Source: Cotesia glomerata (Eukaryota; Arthropoda; Insecta; Hymenoptera; Braconidae). From it: a stretch of 64,000 bases of DNA. Below, one piece after another: positions 32,546 to 42,006 of the stretch. How positions within the stretch are numbered: position 1 is the first letter of the stretch; each line of letters starts with the position of its first letter. The notes beneath the pieces are model-generated. The model was not told where the DNA came from and made no database searches. It saw nothing but the letters and a program-made list of their open reading frames with translations. The DNA is taken from NCBI RefSeq assembly GCF_020080835.1, contig NC_058167.1, positions 248,001-312,000 of the forward strand, written 5' to 3'. The position numbers and the translations under genes were made by a program.

Positions 32546-35500
32546 ACGGAATCGCCCTAGTCACCGGCCGAGGACCAGTAATCACAGTTAAAAATCCCAA
32601 ATTTCTCAACAACAACTGTGAAATACTGATTGATTCCGGAGCAAACTATAATTTTATCAGCATCGAAGCCTTAGCTGACGACACCACTTTCACTTACGAC
32701 AATCTCGGACAAGTGGGGGGGATCGGAACTAATAAACAACCGATCATTGGACTCGTTACACTCACGCTGTTTGACAAGTCCATCCCGTTCCGGATAGTAC
32801 CTCGCAGACTAGGAGGCTACGTAGCCATCCTCGGTAGCGAATTTCTCGCCAAAGAACAAGCCAACATCTCATTCTATTGGCACACGATGGTACTGAGAAG
32901 TCAGCCGGTCCGCCCGATACCTTTTGTCATCAAGAGAGGATCCTGTGAGTCTCAATTACTCGCAGTAGGCGGGGGCCCAAAGATTGACTTATCCTGTCCG
33001 GTCCTGCTAGGAAAATACCAGAGATTTATCATCGATACAGGAGGAGACGTCACCATCATCAATCAATCAGCACTCCAACCCGGAACTTACATCAATTCAA
33101 ATAACCGACTCATCGCCAGAGGAATCAGCGGAGAAGCAGTACAAACATTCGGTACCGTCGAATTGAAAATTTTTGGCCTACCAGTCCAGTGTCAAGTAAG
33201 CCGAGAAGACCTACCGGTCCCCGGAGTGGGGATAATCGGAAACGACTGGCTAGACCGCGAGAAAGCCGAGATCTCGTACTACGAACAAACTCTCACCGTC
33301 ATGGCTCGACCACTAGAACCTATACCTTTCAGCTTGGACATCTACGAGCCATCTACCTTCACCGTGCCCCCCAGGACAAAAATGATAGCTCCAGTCCCCA
33401 TCAAAAATTCAGGACTAACTCACGGATATCTACCGCGAATAGATCTTCCAGTAGGCTTGTTTATGGGCGAAGCCTTAGTCACTGTAGACGGCGAAACAGC
33501 TACCTGTATGGTGTTTAATACGACTAACGAACCCGTCACCATCGAACTGGAGCCACAAATCCTCGAAGATTATGAATTTCACGTTGAAGATCCTCCCAAC
33601 AGCTCCAGTGACTCCCAAGACGACCGTCCAGCGGATATTAAGACAATTGAACAACGAGCAACGGAAATTTTAAATAAATTTCCTCTAAAAGATCTTAATA
33701 CAGAACAACGTGAACAAATTACAGAAATAATACACGACTTTACCGACATCTTTCATCTCCCTGGGGATAAACTAGGATGCTCAAACCGAGCGACTTGTAA
33801 AATTCCAACTACGACTGACAAGCCAGTCCACGTAAAACAATACCGCTTCCCCAAGCAACATCAAGACGAGATACAGCGACAAGTCGACAATTTAATGGAA
33901 CAGGGAATTATAAGAAATTCCAAATCTCCTTATAATTCCCCGGTGTGGGTAGTTCCGAAGAAAGCAGACCCCAAAACAGGGGCAAAGAAATGGAGAATGG
34001 TAATCGACTTCAGGGACTTAAATAAAGTCTCAGTGGGAGATGCATATCCACTACCTTCCATAATCGGCATCTTGGACCAGCTAGGAGACGCTCTGCTCTT
34101 CAGCGTCTTCGACCTTGCCAGTGGATTCCACCAGATCAAAATGGACCCCGAAGACGCCCATAAAACAGCCTTCTCCACCCCGTTCGGGCATTTCGAGTAC
34201 GAAAGAATGCCCTTCGGACTAGAAGGAGCCCCAGCCACCTTCCAAAGGATGATGAACTCAACCCTAAACTGCCTACCGTGGATATTAATCTATTTAGACG
34301 ACATCATCCTCCATGCTAGAACTCTAGAAGAACACGGAGTACGCCTCAGACGATTATTCCAGGTACTCCGAGATGCAGGGCTCACACTTCAACCAGACAA
34401 ATGCAAATTTCTATGCACAGAAGTCGACTATCTCGGACACGTAATCTCTCGAGACGGAGTGAAACCTGATCCTAAGAAAATCCAAGCTATCCGAGACGCT
34501 CCGAATCCACGTAATCAACGAGAGATGAGAAAATTCCTCGGCCTGGCAAACTACTATCGCAGATTTATCGACAACTACGCCGTTCGAGCTAAACCGTTAA
34601 CCGATTTAACTCGAAAAACAAAACCTTTTAAATGGTCCGAAGAGGCTGAAAGGGCAATCCAAGATATCAAAAACGCCCTGTGTGAAAATTCAACCCTTTC
34701 ATACCCAGATCTCGACAAGCCCTTCGTTTTAACGATCAGTTCTTCGGAAGAAGGTATAGCAGGTATCCTGAGCCAGGAAACAGACTCCACTAACTCAGCA
34801 GAAGACCTCAACAAAAATGGAAAAATCGTAGCTTGTACATCCAGAATCCTACGAGATGCAGAACTACGCTACACTACAGACGAAAAAGAATGCCTCGCCG
34901 TAGTCTACGCCATCCAACAGTTCCGGCCTTATCTATATGGTAAAAGATTCACCGTTCAAACAAAAAGAGCCTGCGTAGCCTGGCTACGAGATACACACGA
35001 TCTCACAGACAGACAACGAAAATGGCGATCAAAAATCAACGAATTTCATTTCAAAGTCGCCATCCGGACCAACGTCGGAGATCAATACGCAGATGCACTC
35101 TCATATAACCCAACAGGACGTCCAGAAGAGAAATCGGAGCCCCAAGAGAAAGAAGAAACACCTAACGAACCCTCAATAATCAATAACCAAACAAATACTC
35201 CAGAAGCCGTCCTGCTACCTGCAAATGGAGTTGAAAAAGTCACCACAAACCCTCCAAAACGACGACCTGGACGACCTCTAGGCTCAAAAAATCGACCAGC
35301 CCTCAAAAGCGCTCCAGAAATTCGACAAACAATCGCCTCAAGATTACGCTCCGAACTACGCAGAGGATCTCACACAAATCCCATTAATTACATAGAACCC
35401 GCCACCTCCAGCAATGATGAAGACGCACAAGGATTAACTCAAGTAAACACTGGAGATGACGATGTATTCCATACCCCCGAACCAAGAGGGGGGGAAGCTA

Positions 35501-38214
35501 GCACACCCCTACCGACTAGAGATTCAATTAGAGAACTAACTCCCCCAGCCTATTTCGACTCCGGCGACGACGGAGATGAAGAAGAAGAGAACCCCGTAAC
35601 CCCACAACAAAAGAGGTCATCCGAAGAAGTCACAGAATCATCAGCAGAGAATACACCCAATGTTCACAACACCATAAGAACATTCGAAGAATTATCAGAA
35701 GATCAAAATAACACCCTCTCTCGTCCTCCCTTATCACCTACAATACCCAAAGGAAACCCAAACTGGTGGCGACCAGTACCTACACCGAGTCCTAACGTAA
35801 TAAAAGAGGTAAAGAGATCTATCGAAAACTTTCAGCAAATAAGATCAATGGAGAAAACCTTCAACGAACAAGAAGACCCTGGAGAGGCCAGCGAAGAAGC
35901 TGAAATAGCCGTAAACGAATTTGTCTCCGAGGAAGCTAACGAGGACCAAGATAGTACCAGCGCTATCAGCGAGCCAGACGACACAATAATACTAGCCCAA
36001 TCTACAACCGAAAGCCCTGAAATCGATAAAGATAAAAATCCCACAGATGACCTCACACCTGGATCCGATGTTACTGAAACCACGATCCGGCTAGCTCCGG
36101 AAACACCGACACTAGTCCGCACAATGATCGAAAACTTTGAAGCAAAAGGGATCAAATGGGACCCAGTAACAGGATCTGTGATCGACACTAGCGATCATCA
36201 AGGGTCAACGCCTTACAGACCCGTACCAGACCAGTCTGTGATCACTCAAATGAGAACCAGATTGTCAGAATTACCAACCATGAATATCGCAGACTCACCT
36301 GGAGCGAGCTCCAGCCGACTTCTAGATTTCGGATCTCCTGTAGCCACAACTCCTACTGCAACGCCCGAGACTACCGAGAAATCAAAGAAAAGAGTCTCCT
36401 TCCTAGATCCAGTACCTCAAACACCAAAAGACAGGGATAACCTACATCTACCGCCCGAACAACCTAACGAAGAAGACACGACTTCTCTAGAAACATCTGT
36501 GACCTTAACGCCTCAACAAAATCCAGAAAGTACAAATCCACCAACAACCAACGACTCTACCACGTCAACAAAATCTCACAAACCCGAGAGAAAAACAGCA
36601 ACCATCCTAATGCCTCCAGAAACATCTTCCGAAGAGGACATAGACCCAAACAATAACCCACCCCTAGACAAAAACCTAGAGGGGGGGATGGAAAAATTTA
36701 CTGAGCCAATAGAACCAGCACAAGATAGACCTGATGAATTAAGAGTAGTAGAACTAATAGCCAGCCGAGATGGACTCACATACGCTCGAGATAACATCGC
36801 TCACTTCCTTACTACAGATTGTGAACTTCCCACTCCCACAGCGAAACTACTCCGAGATCTAAAATTCATCGACACAGACGATCTGAAACAAGCCAAACCA
36901 CACAAAGGAGACGTCCTGGTGACAAAAATTGGCAAATATCGGATCTTCACTATCTTTATCGGCGAGTATCACCGAACAAAAATATCAACCGAAGACCTAA
37001 TAAACGGACTTCAAAGCTTTCGCCTCGCCTTGGAACGATACGAGATACACTCCATAAGAATGGCTCAAAAGGGAGATGGATTCGGAACTATCAACATACA
37101 ACCTCACCTATTAAAAGAACTCCGAGACTGCCCCGTACAGATAACTCTCTGCGACGGTGAAATCTCCGTTCCATCCGAAGAACTGCGACCTGAGATCATC
37201 AAAGAAAAACACGCAAGCCTTATCGGAGGACACAAAGGAGTCCTCAAAACATATTGGAGGATAAGAGAAAATTTTTATTGGCCCGGAATGAAAGAACAAA
37301 TCTATCAATACATCCTGAGATGCGACACATGCCAACAAAAGAAATTATCTCGAATAAAAACTAAACAACCCATGGTTATAACTGACACACCATCCGACAC
37401 CTTCGAGAAAATCTCAATAGACACCGTAGGACCACTACCTATGACGGCAAAAGGCAACGTACATATTCTCACCATACAAGATAATTTCACAAAACACTGC
37501 GCAGCCATAGCAGTACCAGACATCAGGACACAAACCGTCGCAGAAGCCCTGATCACCCAGTACATCTGCCTATACGGATGCCCCAGGACAATCCTATCAG
37601 ACAGAGGAACGTCATTCACCTCCAAACTGCTGGCAAAAATGTCAGAAATTCTAAAAATAAGGAGAGTAACGACCTCTGGCTACTACCCTCAAGCCAATGG
37701 ATCTCTGGAGAGAAGTCATCAAACTCTCGTCGAATACCTCCGAGTTTTCGTTGAATCATACTCAGACTGGGACGAATATCTACCAATGGCCATGTTCAAC
37801 TATAACACCTCGGTTCACACTGGAACAAAATTCACCCCGTACGAGTTAGTATACGGGAAAAAGGCACGTGCCCCAACTGAATTCCCGGACTACGAAAAAA
37901 TCGAAACATATCCCGACTACTTAGTGGACTTGATGAACCGCCTAAGCCATACCCGCAGCGTCGCTCGCGATTCATTAGTCGAGTCAAAATTAAGATCCAA
38001 AGAAAGATTCGACAAAAACTTACACCCCATAGACTTCCAAATAGGAGACTTTGTATATAACCTAAATGAAACTCGCAAAAACAAACTTGACGTGTACTAT
38101 AAAGGCCCTTTCGAAATCGTAGACATCACCGACAAAGGGTGTTTAATATTAGAACTCCCAAATGGAAAACGTTTAATTAAACACCCTAGTAAACTAAAAC
38201 GAGCCATCGAATAA
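32383..38214 (+). CDS. pol: Pol polyprotein: PR-PR-RT-RNase H-linker-macro-like-integrase
   Basis: About 1,940 codons, far longer than usual gypsy Pol (about 1,000-1,200). Residues are counted from 32383. Two aspartic-protease units occur, Asp84-Ser-Gly and Asp218-Thr-Gly, each followed by its own hydrophobic-Gly flap (AILGSEFL; GIIGNDWL). Reverse transcriptase carries FDLASGFHQI (Asp577) and YLDD (637-640). RNase H follows at about 780-908, with Ser786 and Lys861 at two catalytic Asp positions and Glu834 and Asp904 kept. Residues about 909-1450 are a disordered Pro/Glu/Ser/Thr linker. About 1455-1590 resembles a macro domain. Integrase has HHCC (His1610/His1617, Cys1647/Cys1650), D1680, D1740 and E1776 (D,D-35-E) and a GPF module at the C-terminus. 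Expressed by frameshift from gag. It reverse-transcribes and integrates the element. Confidence 0.92.
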   Translation: MQLPRMPKKKSKEGRRPFRTFFKLDGRSSDRDKDEPAPITSTNDGSHVPSIQPVDGIALVTGRGPVITVKNPKFLNNNCEILIDSGANYNFISIEALADDTTFTYDNLGQVGGIGTNKQPIIGLVTLTLFDKSIPFRIVPRRLGGYVAILGSEFLAKEQANISFYWHTMVLRSQPVRPIPFVIKRGSCESQLLAVGGGPKIDLSCPVLLGKYQRFIIDTGGDVTIINQSALQPGTYINSNNRLIARGISGEAVQTFGTVELKIFGLPVQCQVSREDLPVPGVGIIGNDWLDREKAEISYYEQTLTVMARPLEPIPFSLDIYEPSTFTVPPRTKMIAPVPIKNSGLTHGYLPRIDLPVGLFMGEALVTVDGETATCMVFNTTNEPVTIELEPQILEDYEFHVEDPPNSSSDSQDDRPADIKTIEQRATEILNKFPLKDLNTEQREQITEIIHDFTDIFHLPGDKLGCSNRATCKIPTTTDKPVHVKQYRFPKQHQDEIQRQVDNLMEQGIIRNSKSPYNSPVWVVPKKADPKTGAKKWRMVIDFRDLNKVSVGDAYPLPSIIGILDQLGDALLFSVFDLASGFHQIKMDPEDAHKTAFSTPFGHFEYERMPFGLEGAPATFQRMMNSTLNCLPWILIYLDDIILHARTLEEHGVRLRRLFQVLRDAGLTLQPDKCKFLCTEVDYLGHVISRDGVKPDPKKIQAIRDAPNPRNQREMRKFLGLANYYRRFIDNYAVRAKPLTDLTRKTKPFKWSEEAERAIQDIKNALCENSTLSYPDLDKPFVLTISSSEEGIAGILSQETDSTNSAEDLNKNGKIVACTSRILRDAELRYTTDEKECLAVVYAIQQFRPYLYGKRFTVQTKRACVAWLRDTHDLTDRQRKWRSKINEFHFKVAIRTNVGDQYADALSYNPTGRPEEKSEPQEKEETPNEPSIINNQTNTPEAVLLPANGVEKVTTNPPKRRPGRPLGSKNRPALKSAPEIRQTIASRLRSELRRGSHTNPINYIEPATSSNDEDAQGLTQVNTGDDDVFHTPEPRGGEASTPLPTRDSIRELTPPAYFDSGDDGDEEEENPVTPQQKRSSEEVTESSAENTPNVHNTIRTFEELSEDQNNTLSRPPLSPTIPKGNPNWWRPVPTPSPNVIKEVKRSIENFQQIRSMEKTFNEQEDPGEASEEAEIAVNEFVSEEANEDQDSTSAISEPDDTIILAQSTTESPEIDKDKNPTDDLTPGSDVTETTIRLAPETPTLVRTMIENFEAKGIKWDPVTGSVIDTSDHQGSTPYRPVPDQSVITQMRTRLSELPTMNIADSPGASSSRLLDFGSPVATTPTATPETTEKSKKRVSFLDPVPQTPKDRDNLHLPPEQPNEEDTTSLETSVTLTPQQNPESTNPPTTNDSTTSTKSHKPERKTATILMPPETSSEEDIDPNNNPPLDKNLEGGMEKFTEPIEPAQDRPDELRVVELIASRDGLTYARDNIAHFLTTDCELPTPTAKLLRDLKFIDTDDLKQAKPHKGDVLVTKIGKYRIFTIFIGEYHRTKISTEDLINGLQSFRLALERYEIHSIRMAQKGDGFGTINIQPHLLKELRDCPVQITLCDGEISVPSEELRPEIIKEKHASLIGGHKGVLKTYWRIRENFYWPGMKEQIYQYILRCDTCQQKKLSRIKTKQPMVITDTPSDTFEKISIDTVGPLPMTAKGNVHILTIQDNFTKHCAAIAVPDIRTQTVAEALITQYICLYGCPRTILSDRGTSFTSKLLAKMSEILKIRRVTTSGYYPQANGSLERSHQTLVEYLRVFVESYSDWDEYLPMAMFNYNTSVHTGTKFTPYELVYGKKARAPTEFPDYEKIETYPDYLVDLMNRLSHTRSVARDSLVESKLRSKERFDKNLHPIDFQIGDFVYNLNETRKNKLDVYYKGPFEIVDITDKGCLILELPNGKRLIKHPSKLKRAIE
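32401..32448 (+). promoter_or_regulatory. Gag-pol -1 ribosomal frameshift signal
   Basis: C CCA AAA (32401-32407) is a canonical X XXY YYZ slippery heptamer in the gag phase, and pol is exactly in the -1 frame. After an 8-base spacer, AAAGAAGG (32416-32423) pairs perfectly with CCTTCTTT (32441-32448) to give a hairpin. A pol-frame ATG at 32398 is not required. Confidence 0.8.
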
Positions 38215-38219
38215 AAATA

Positions 38220-38232
38220 CACTCCTGTTACA
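38220..38232 (+). promoter_or_regulatory. Possible splice acceptor for env mRNA
   Basis: ACTCCTGTTACAG lies just before the env start at 38253. Errantivirus env is known to come from a spliced subgenomic RNA; this is the nearest plausible acceptor. The donor was not identified. Confidence 0.45.
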
Positions 38233-38252
38233 GAAAAACCACAACAAATAAA

Positions 38253-40217
38253 ATGTTGCTGTTACAAACAATTCTCTGGCTCCTACCCATCGTCTCAACG
38301 GAACCTCAAGAACCATTCAAAATCCAACCTTCATCATTTAATCCAGGGGTCTTATACGAAAAGAGTAATACAATTCATCTCATAGAACGACAATGGAAAA
38401 TCATCTCCACCATAGACATCGGAACCATTATCAACGTATCCCCCTGGCAAGAGATGACGTCACCGGACGATCGTGAAAGTCGCAAAACTTGCCTATCCTA
38501 CTTCCCTCCCTTCGAGTGCGCAATCTTAGGAAAGGAAGCCATATTAAAAGAACTAGAAAAAGACAGACAAGACGTAGTTAATCGACTAAAACAAAATCTT
38601 AAACAAGTCGAAAACATCCCAAAAACTCGCAATCGAAGGACGCCTTGGTTTGGATTCGTAGGCTCCATAGCACGAAAAGCCTTCGGACTCATGGACTACG
38701 ACGACCACGAACACATCTCCACAGAAATCGACAAACTATACAACGATCAAAGAGAAATAACAACACTAATGAACAACTCAACTCACATAATAAAATCAGA
38801 AATAAACAAAGTCATCTCTGACCAAAATAAAACCAAAGCAAGAGTCACATTACTATCCGACACCATCAACCGCTACGCAACACAAGTCGGTAGTGAAATC
38901 GAAAAATTAAAATTACGTATACACTTTATGCAAAGAGCTGACGAAAGATTCCAAAGAACAACGAAACTGATACGCTACCTCAAAGAAGCCGAGTCAGCAA
39001 TAGAAGACGCAAAGAGAGGAAACATCCCAGGAGGAATTCTCTCGCCTGAACAACTGAAAAATGCGACCAGAGATATTATGACTCGCTTCCCACACTTAAA
39101 TCCCCCTCAACCAATAGACCACGTAAATCTCCAGACTCTCTCCAACGTCGCCAAAGTGAACACAGGAAGAATAGGAAATAAATTCCTGATTATAATCACT
39201 CTTCCACTGTTTAATCAAATCACCTTCCAATTATACCGGATAAGACCAATTCCAGTACCACAAACCATCGGAGGAACCATGAGAAGCCTACTAGTCCGGC
39301 CAAGTAAAGAATATCTAGCCATAAACGCCTTCCAAAATCAATATTATCTAGTGGACTCAGAAACCATAAAAGGCTGTAGAATAATTTCAACAGATCTAGC
39401 CTGTGAAACCAACATACCGCTCCAACCAGTAAAGGATAGCACCGAATGCGAACTCCAACTTTACCTAAATCCAAACAATGAAACTCTGCACCGGTGTGAT
39501 GTCCGCATACTACCAAAATGTTCTACACAGCTAATCAAATTACAACAAGCGAACTCCTGGGCTTACTCTACCTGCGAACCAGAAATTTTCATAACAACTT
39601 GTGACACAACTCCTCGGACTGAACACGAACTCCACGGCTCCGGAACCCTCACGCTGTCTCCCGGCTGTGTCTCAACAAATAACCGCCTCATGATAAAAGG
39701 AACCGAAGAAGAAGGAGAAACAAGCGGAATCTACGCCTTCCCAACTATAAATTTGACGCGTCTAGCGACAAACCTCACCGAAGAACCTAAACCACCACAC
39801 CTACTAACAAAAATCGCCGAAGAACCAATAGCTGAAAACACCTTGCTTTCACCATGGGGCGATAGCCTCGAAGGAAACAACAATAGACTCACACAAATCG
39901 GACTTCACCATCAAGAAGAATCAAAACATCGACTCATCACCGTAGCAAACACAGGAGCAATACTCTCAATCATTACATCCCTTATATTCTTCCTTGGATA
40001 TTACTATTGCGGCTGTTCCTGCAATTGCCTAAAACTCCTACGAAAAATCAAGAAGAAACAAAAACAAATTGAAAGAAAATTCAATGAAACATTCGAACTC
40101 TCAAATACCAATACAACCGACTCAACCTCGTCATCATCAACAAGATACCAACACAACCTACCAGCAACACCATCAAAGAAGCCAAAAACCGGCATCCGAC
40201 TAACTGACTACGAATAA
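38253..40217 (+). CDS. env: Envelope protein, baculovirus-F-like
   Basis: 654 residues starting 39 bases after pol. The hydrophobic signal peptide spans residues 1-17 (MLLLQTILWLLPIVS). Early in the chain is the LIERQWKI segment seen in F-type proteins. A furin-like site, Arg-Asn-Arg-Arg at 126-129, is followed at once by a Phe/Gly-rich putative fusion peptide (TPWFGFVGSIARKAFG). Long heptad-like stretches follow, then a Cys-rich part, N-glycosylation sites, a transmembrane helix at about 567-590 and a 60-residue Cys-then-basic cytoplasmic tail. This architecture is that of insect errantivirus Env and baculovirus F proteins, which mediate low-pH membrane fusion. The frame is intact. Function in this copy is inferred only. 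Confidence 0.9.
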   Translation: MLLLQTILWLLPIVSTEPQEPFKIQPSSFNPGVLYEKSNTIHLIERQWKIISTIDIGTIINVSPWQEMTSPDDRESRKTCLSYFPPFECAILGKEAILKELEKDRQDVVNRLKQNLKQVENIPKTRNRRTPWFGFVGSIARKAFGLMDYDDHEHISTEIDKLYNDQREITTLMNNSTHIIKSEINKVISDQNKTKARVTLLSDTINRYATQVGSEIEKLKLRIHFMQRADERFQRTTKLIRYLKEAESAIEDAKRGNIPGGILSPEQLKNATRDIMTRFPHLNPPQPIDHVNLQTLSNVAKVNTGRIGNKFLIIITLPLFNQITFQLYRIRPIPVPQTIGGTMRSLLVRPSKEYLAINAFQNQYYLVDSETIKGCRIISTDLACETNIPLQPVKDSTECELQLYLNPNNETLHRCDVRILPKCSTQLIKLQQANSWAYSTCEPEIFITTCDTTPRTEHELHGSGTLTLSPGCVSTNNRLMIKGTEEEGETSGIYAFPTINLTRLATNLTEEPKPPHLLTKIAEEPIAENTLLSPWGDSLEGNNNRLTQIGLHHQEESKHRLITVANTGAILSIITSLIFFLGYYYCGCSCNCLKLLRKIKKKQKQIERKFNETFELSNTNTTDSTSSSSTRYQHNLPATPSKKPKTGIRLTDYE

Positions 40218-40998
40218 AACGAAGTAAAGAAAGATAAATAAATTAAAAATATATTTTATATAAACTAATATAAGTATATTAACATAAGCGCCTCAGAAAG
40301 TAAGAAAAAGGGAGAACACACATACAATTCCTTTACAAAAAAAAAAAATTTTTTTTTCAAGTTCCAAAACTTTTTTTTCTCTCCCCTTCTCTTCCTCTCA
40401 AAAATAAATTTTAAACTGATCATACGTTAAAATGATCTACGTGCTAAAAGTATATTTAATACAAGGCAAGTCATCTGGCGGTAACTAAACCATCGAAAGA
40501 TCTATAAATCATTAAAAAACTGTTTTAACTACAGCAAATCAATTACCATACTACCGGTAATTAAAAACCGCAATCAAACCAGCGACCCTCATTACCACCC
40601 ACCGCCTAACAAACGACCGCCTCATAACCACGCCTATGTGCCACATACACGATCCAACAAATACTACACATACTTACCTCCATACTTAATATACTAATTA
40701 AATATTAACATACAATTAAAACTAAATTAAAATTAAAACTTAATCTAAGTAGGAAAAGGAAAAACTAATAACACCTTAATTCTTTCTTTTCCCATTTATT
40801 TAAATACTCCTTTTCATAAAAAAATTTTTTTTACACTAAACAAAATTCCCTCCTCCAGAATGCCTCGCCGGTTGGCCCCAAAGAATGAGAATCCCCACAC
40901 GACGGATATGGTCAGCGAAACGTGAAACTCTAGAAACATACAAAAAAAAATTTTTTTTTAAAAATACCTTACGTTATAAAGAAAATTCAACTCACCCT
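40218..40998. other. Non-coding stretch between convergent genes
   Basis: A/C-rich on the + strand, T/G-rich on the other, with several homopolymer A runs. AATAAA read on the minus strand at about 40793-40798 is a candidate poly(A) signal for the antisense gene. Env and the antisense gene converge here. Confidence 0.45.
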
Positions 40999-41505
40999 TC
41001 AAAAATAACAAACAAAATTCTTATTGAATACAAATTCAATAAGTGCTCCCCGCAACCGTTCTAAATCGGAAAGGTTGGGAGCGATGAACTCCTCCTCGCC
41101 ATCTGGATTCTCCAGCATATGGAGAAAGAAGAAGGTTGCTGCGCCCGAAACCTCAGGCCCAGCAGGCCCAAACAGAGCCATCCACTCCTCGACTAGATCC
41201 AGAGCCTCGTGTGGGGTAAGCGGACCAATCAAGCGACGTAAAATCTTTACTCCCTGCCGCAAATCCTAAAAACAAAATCTTTTATATAAAAAAAAAAAAA
41301 ACAAACCCCTTTTCTCTCCTCGCCAAATTCTATATATTTATACAAATTACTCTACTTACCCGCTCTCCAAACACAGCAGTAACGTACTGGAACCAAGTTC
41401 CATAATTTTCATAACACCTTTCAACGGGGTACATTTTTTTAAATTTTTCCCTCGCAGTACTAGACACGTACACTGTTTGACGAATACTGGCACTCCCAAT
41501 TGACA
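40999..41505 (-). CDS. Antisense spliced gene inside the retroelement, unknown product
   Basis: Reads on the strand opposite to gag-pol-env. The last exon (41265-40999) has 88 open codons to a stop at 40999-41001 and begins after a textbook acceptor (long T tract, TTTTTAG). It joins in phase 0 to an upstream exon (about 41505-41360) ending GAGCGG/GTAAGTAG. The 94-base intron is T-rich. The product includes PVERCYENYGTWFQYVTAVF then LRRLIGPLTPHEALDLVEEW, a helical acidic protein of about 113 residues if it starts at the first ATG of that exon (41433). Codons upstream are open but lack ATG. A further GTAAGT donor at 41587 and TATATAG near 41640 suggest a 5' exon and promoter. No homology recognised. 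Possible roles, all speculative: regulator, silencing suppressor, captured viral gene. Confidence 0.6.
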
Positions 41506-41995
41506 CTTGATAAGTCGCCACGAATAAAAATTAAAACCCTTGCTCAGCAAAATTTATAAAAAGAACGCGAATAAAATTCAAACTTACACGCCAGATGACT
41601 AACTTAAATCATACCGCGAAAGACAAAAACACCACCTATATAAGATAACAACCTAAAAACAATACTACTACCGATAAATTAGAAATTCTGCGAAACAAAG
41701 CGCAAAAATTCAAAAGAAAGAATTCAAGTCAATACACATTTTATATAAGAACCATAATGTAACTAGAGATATATAATCATATAATTGTAAACATATATAA
41801 TTTATCCTATACTATAAAACTATATATTTACACATGTAAAGGGCAGAAACGCACTCAATAACGAAATAAAAATTATTATTGTTAGAATAAGACTAATAAA
41901 TATTATACAATTAATAAAAGTGAGGCGATGCCTTTCCACCAAAGGAGAGACACCCGCAACTTCAAAAGAGGAGATGCCGAGGCACCCCTTCTTTT
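41506..41995. other. Region 5' of the antisense gene, before the polypurine tract
   Basis: No + strand gene. On the minus strand TTATATAGGT at about 41640 and GTAAGT at 41587 could be promoter and first-exon donor of the antisense gene. Near 41950 a GATGCCGAGGCACC word forms a small hairpin. Confidence 0.35.
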
Positions 41996-42003
41996 GGGGG
42001 GGA
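41996..42003 (+). promoter_or_regulatory. Polypurine tract
   Basis: Seven G plus A, three bases before the 3' LTR and preceded by CTTTT. It primes plus-strand DNA synthesis in this class. The same G7A word occurs three times inside pol. Confidence 0.7.
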
Positions 42004-42006
42004 TGC

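Noticed and set aside
33189..33518. 109-codon frame inside pol
   Set aside because: A shadow of the A/C-rich pol frame in another phase.
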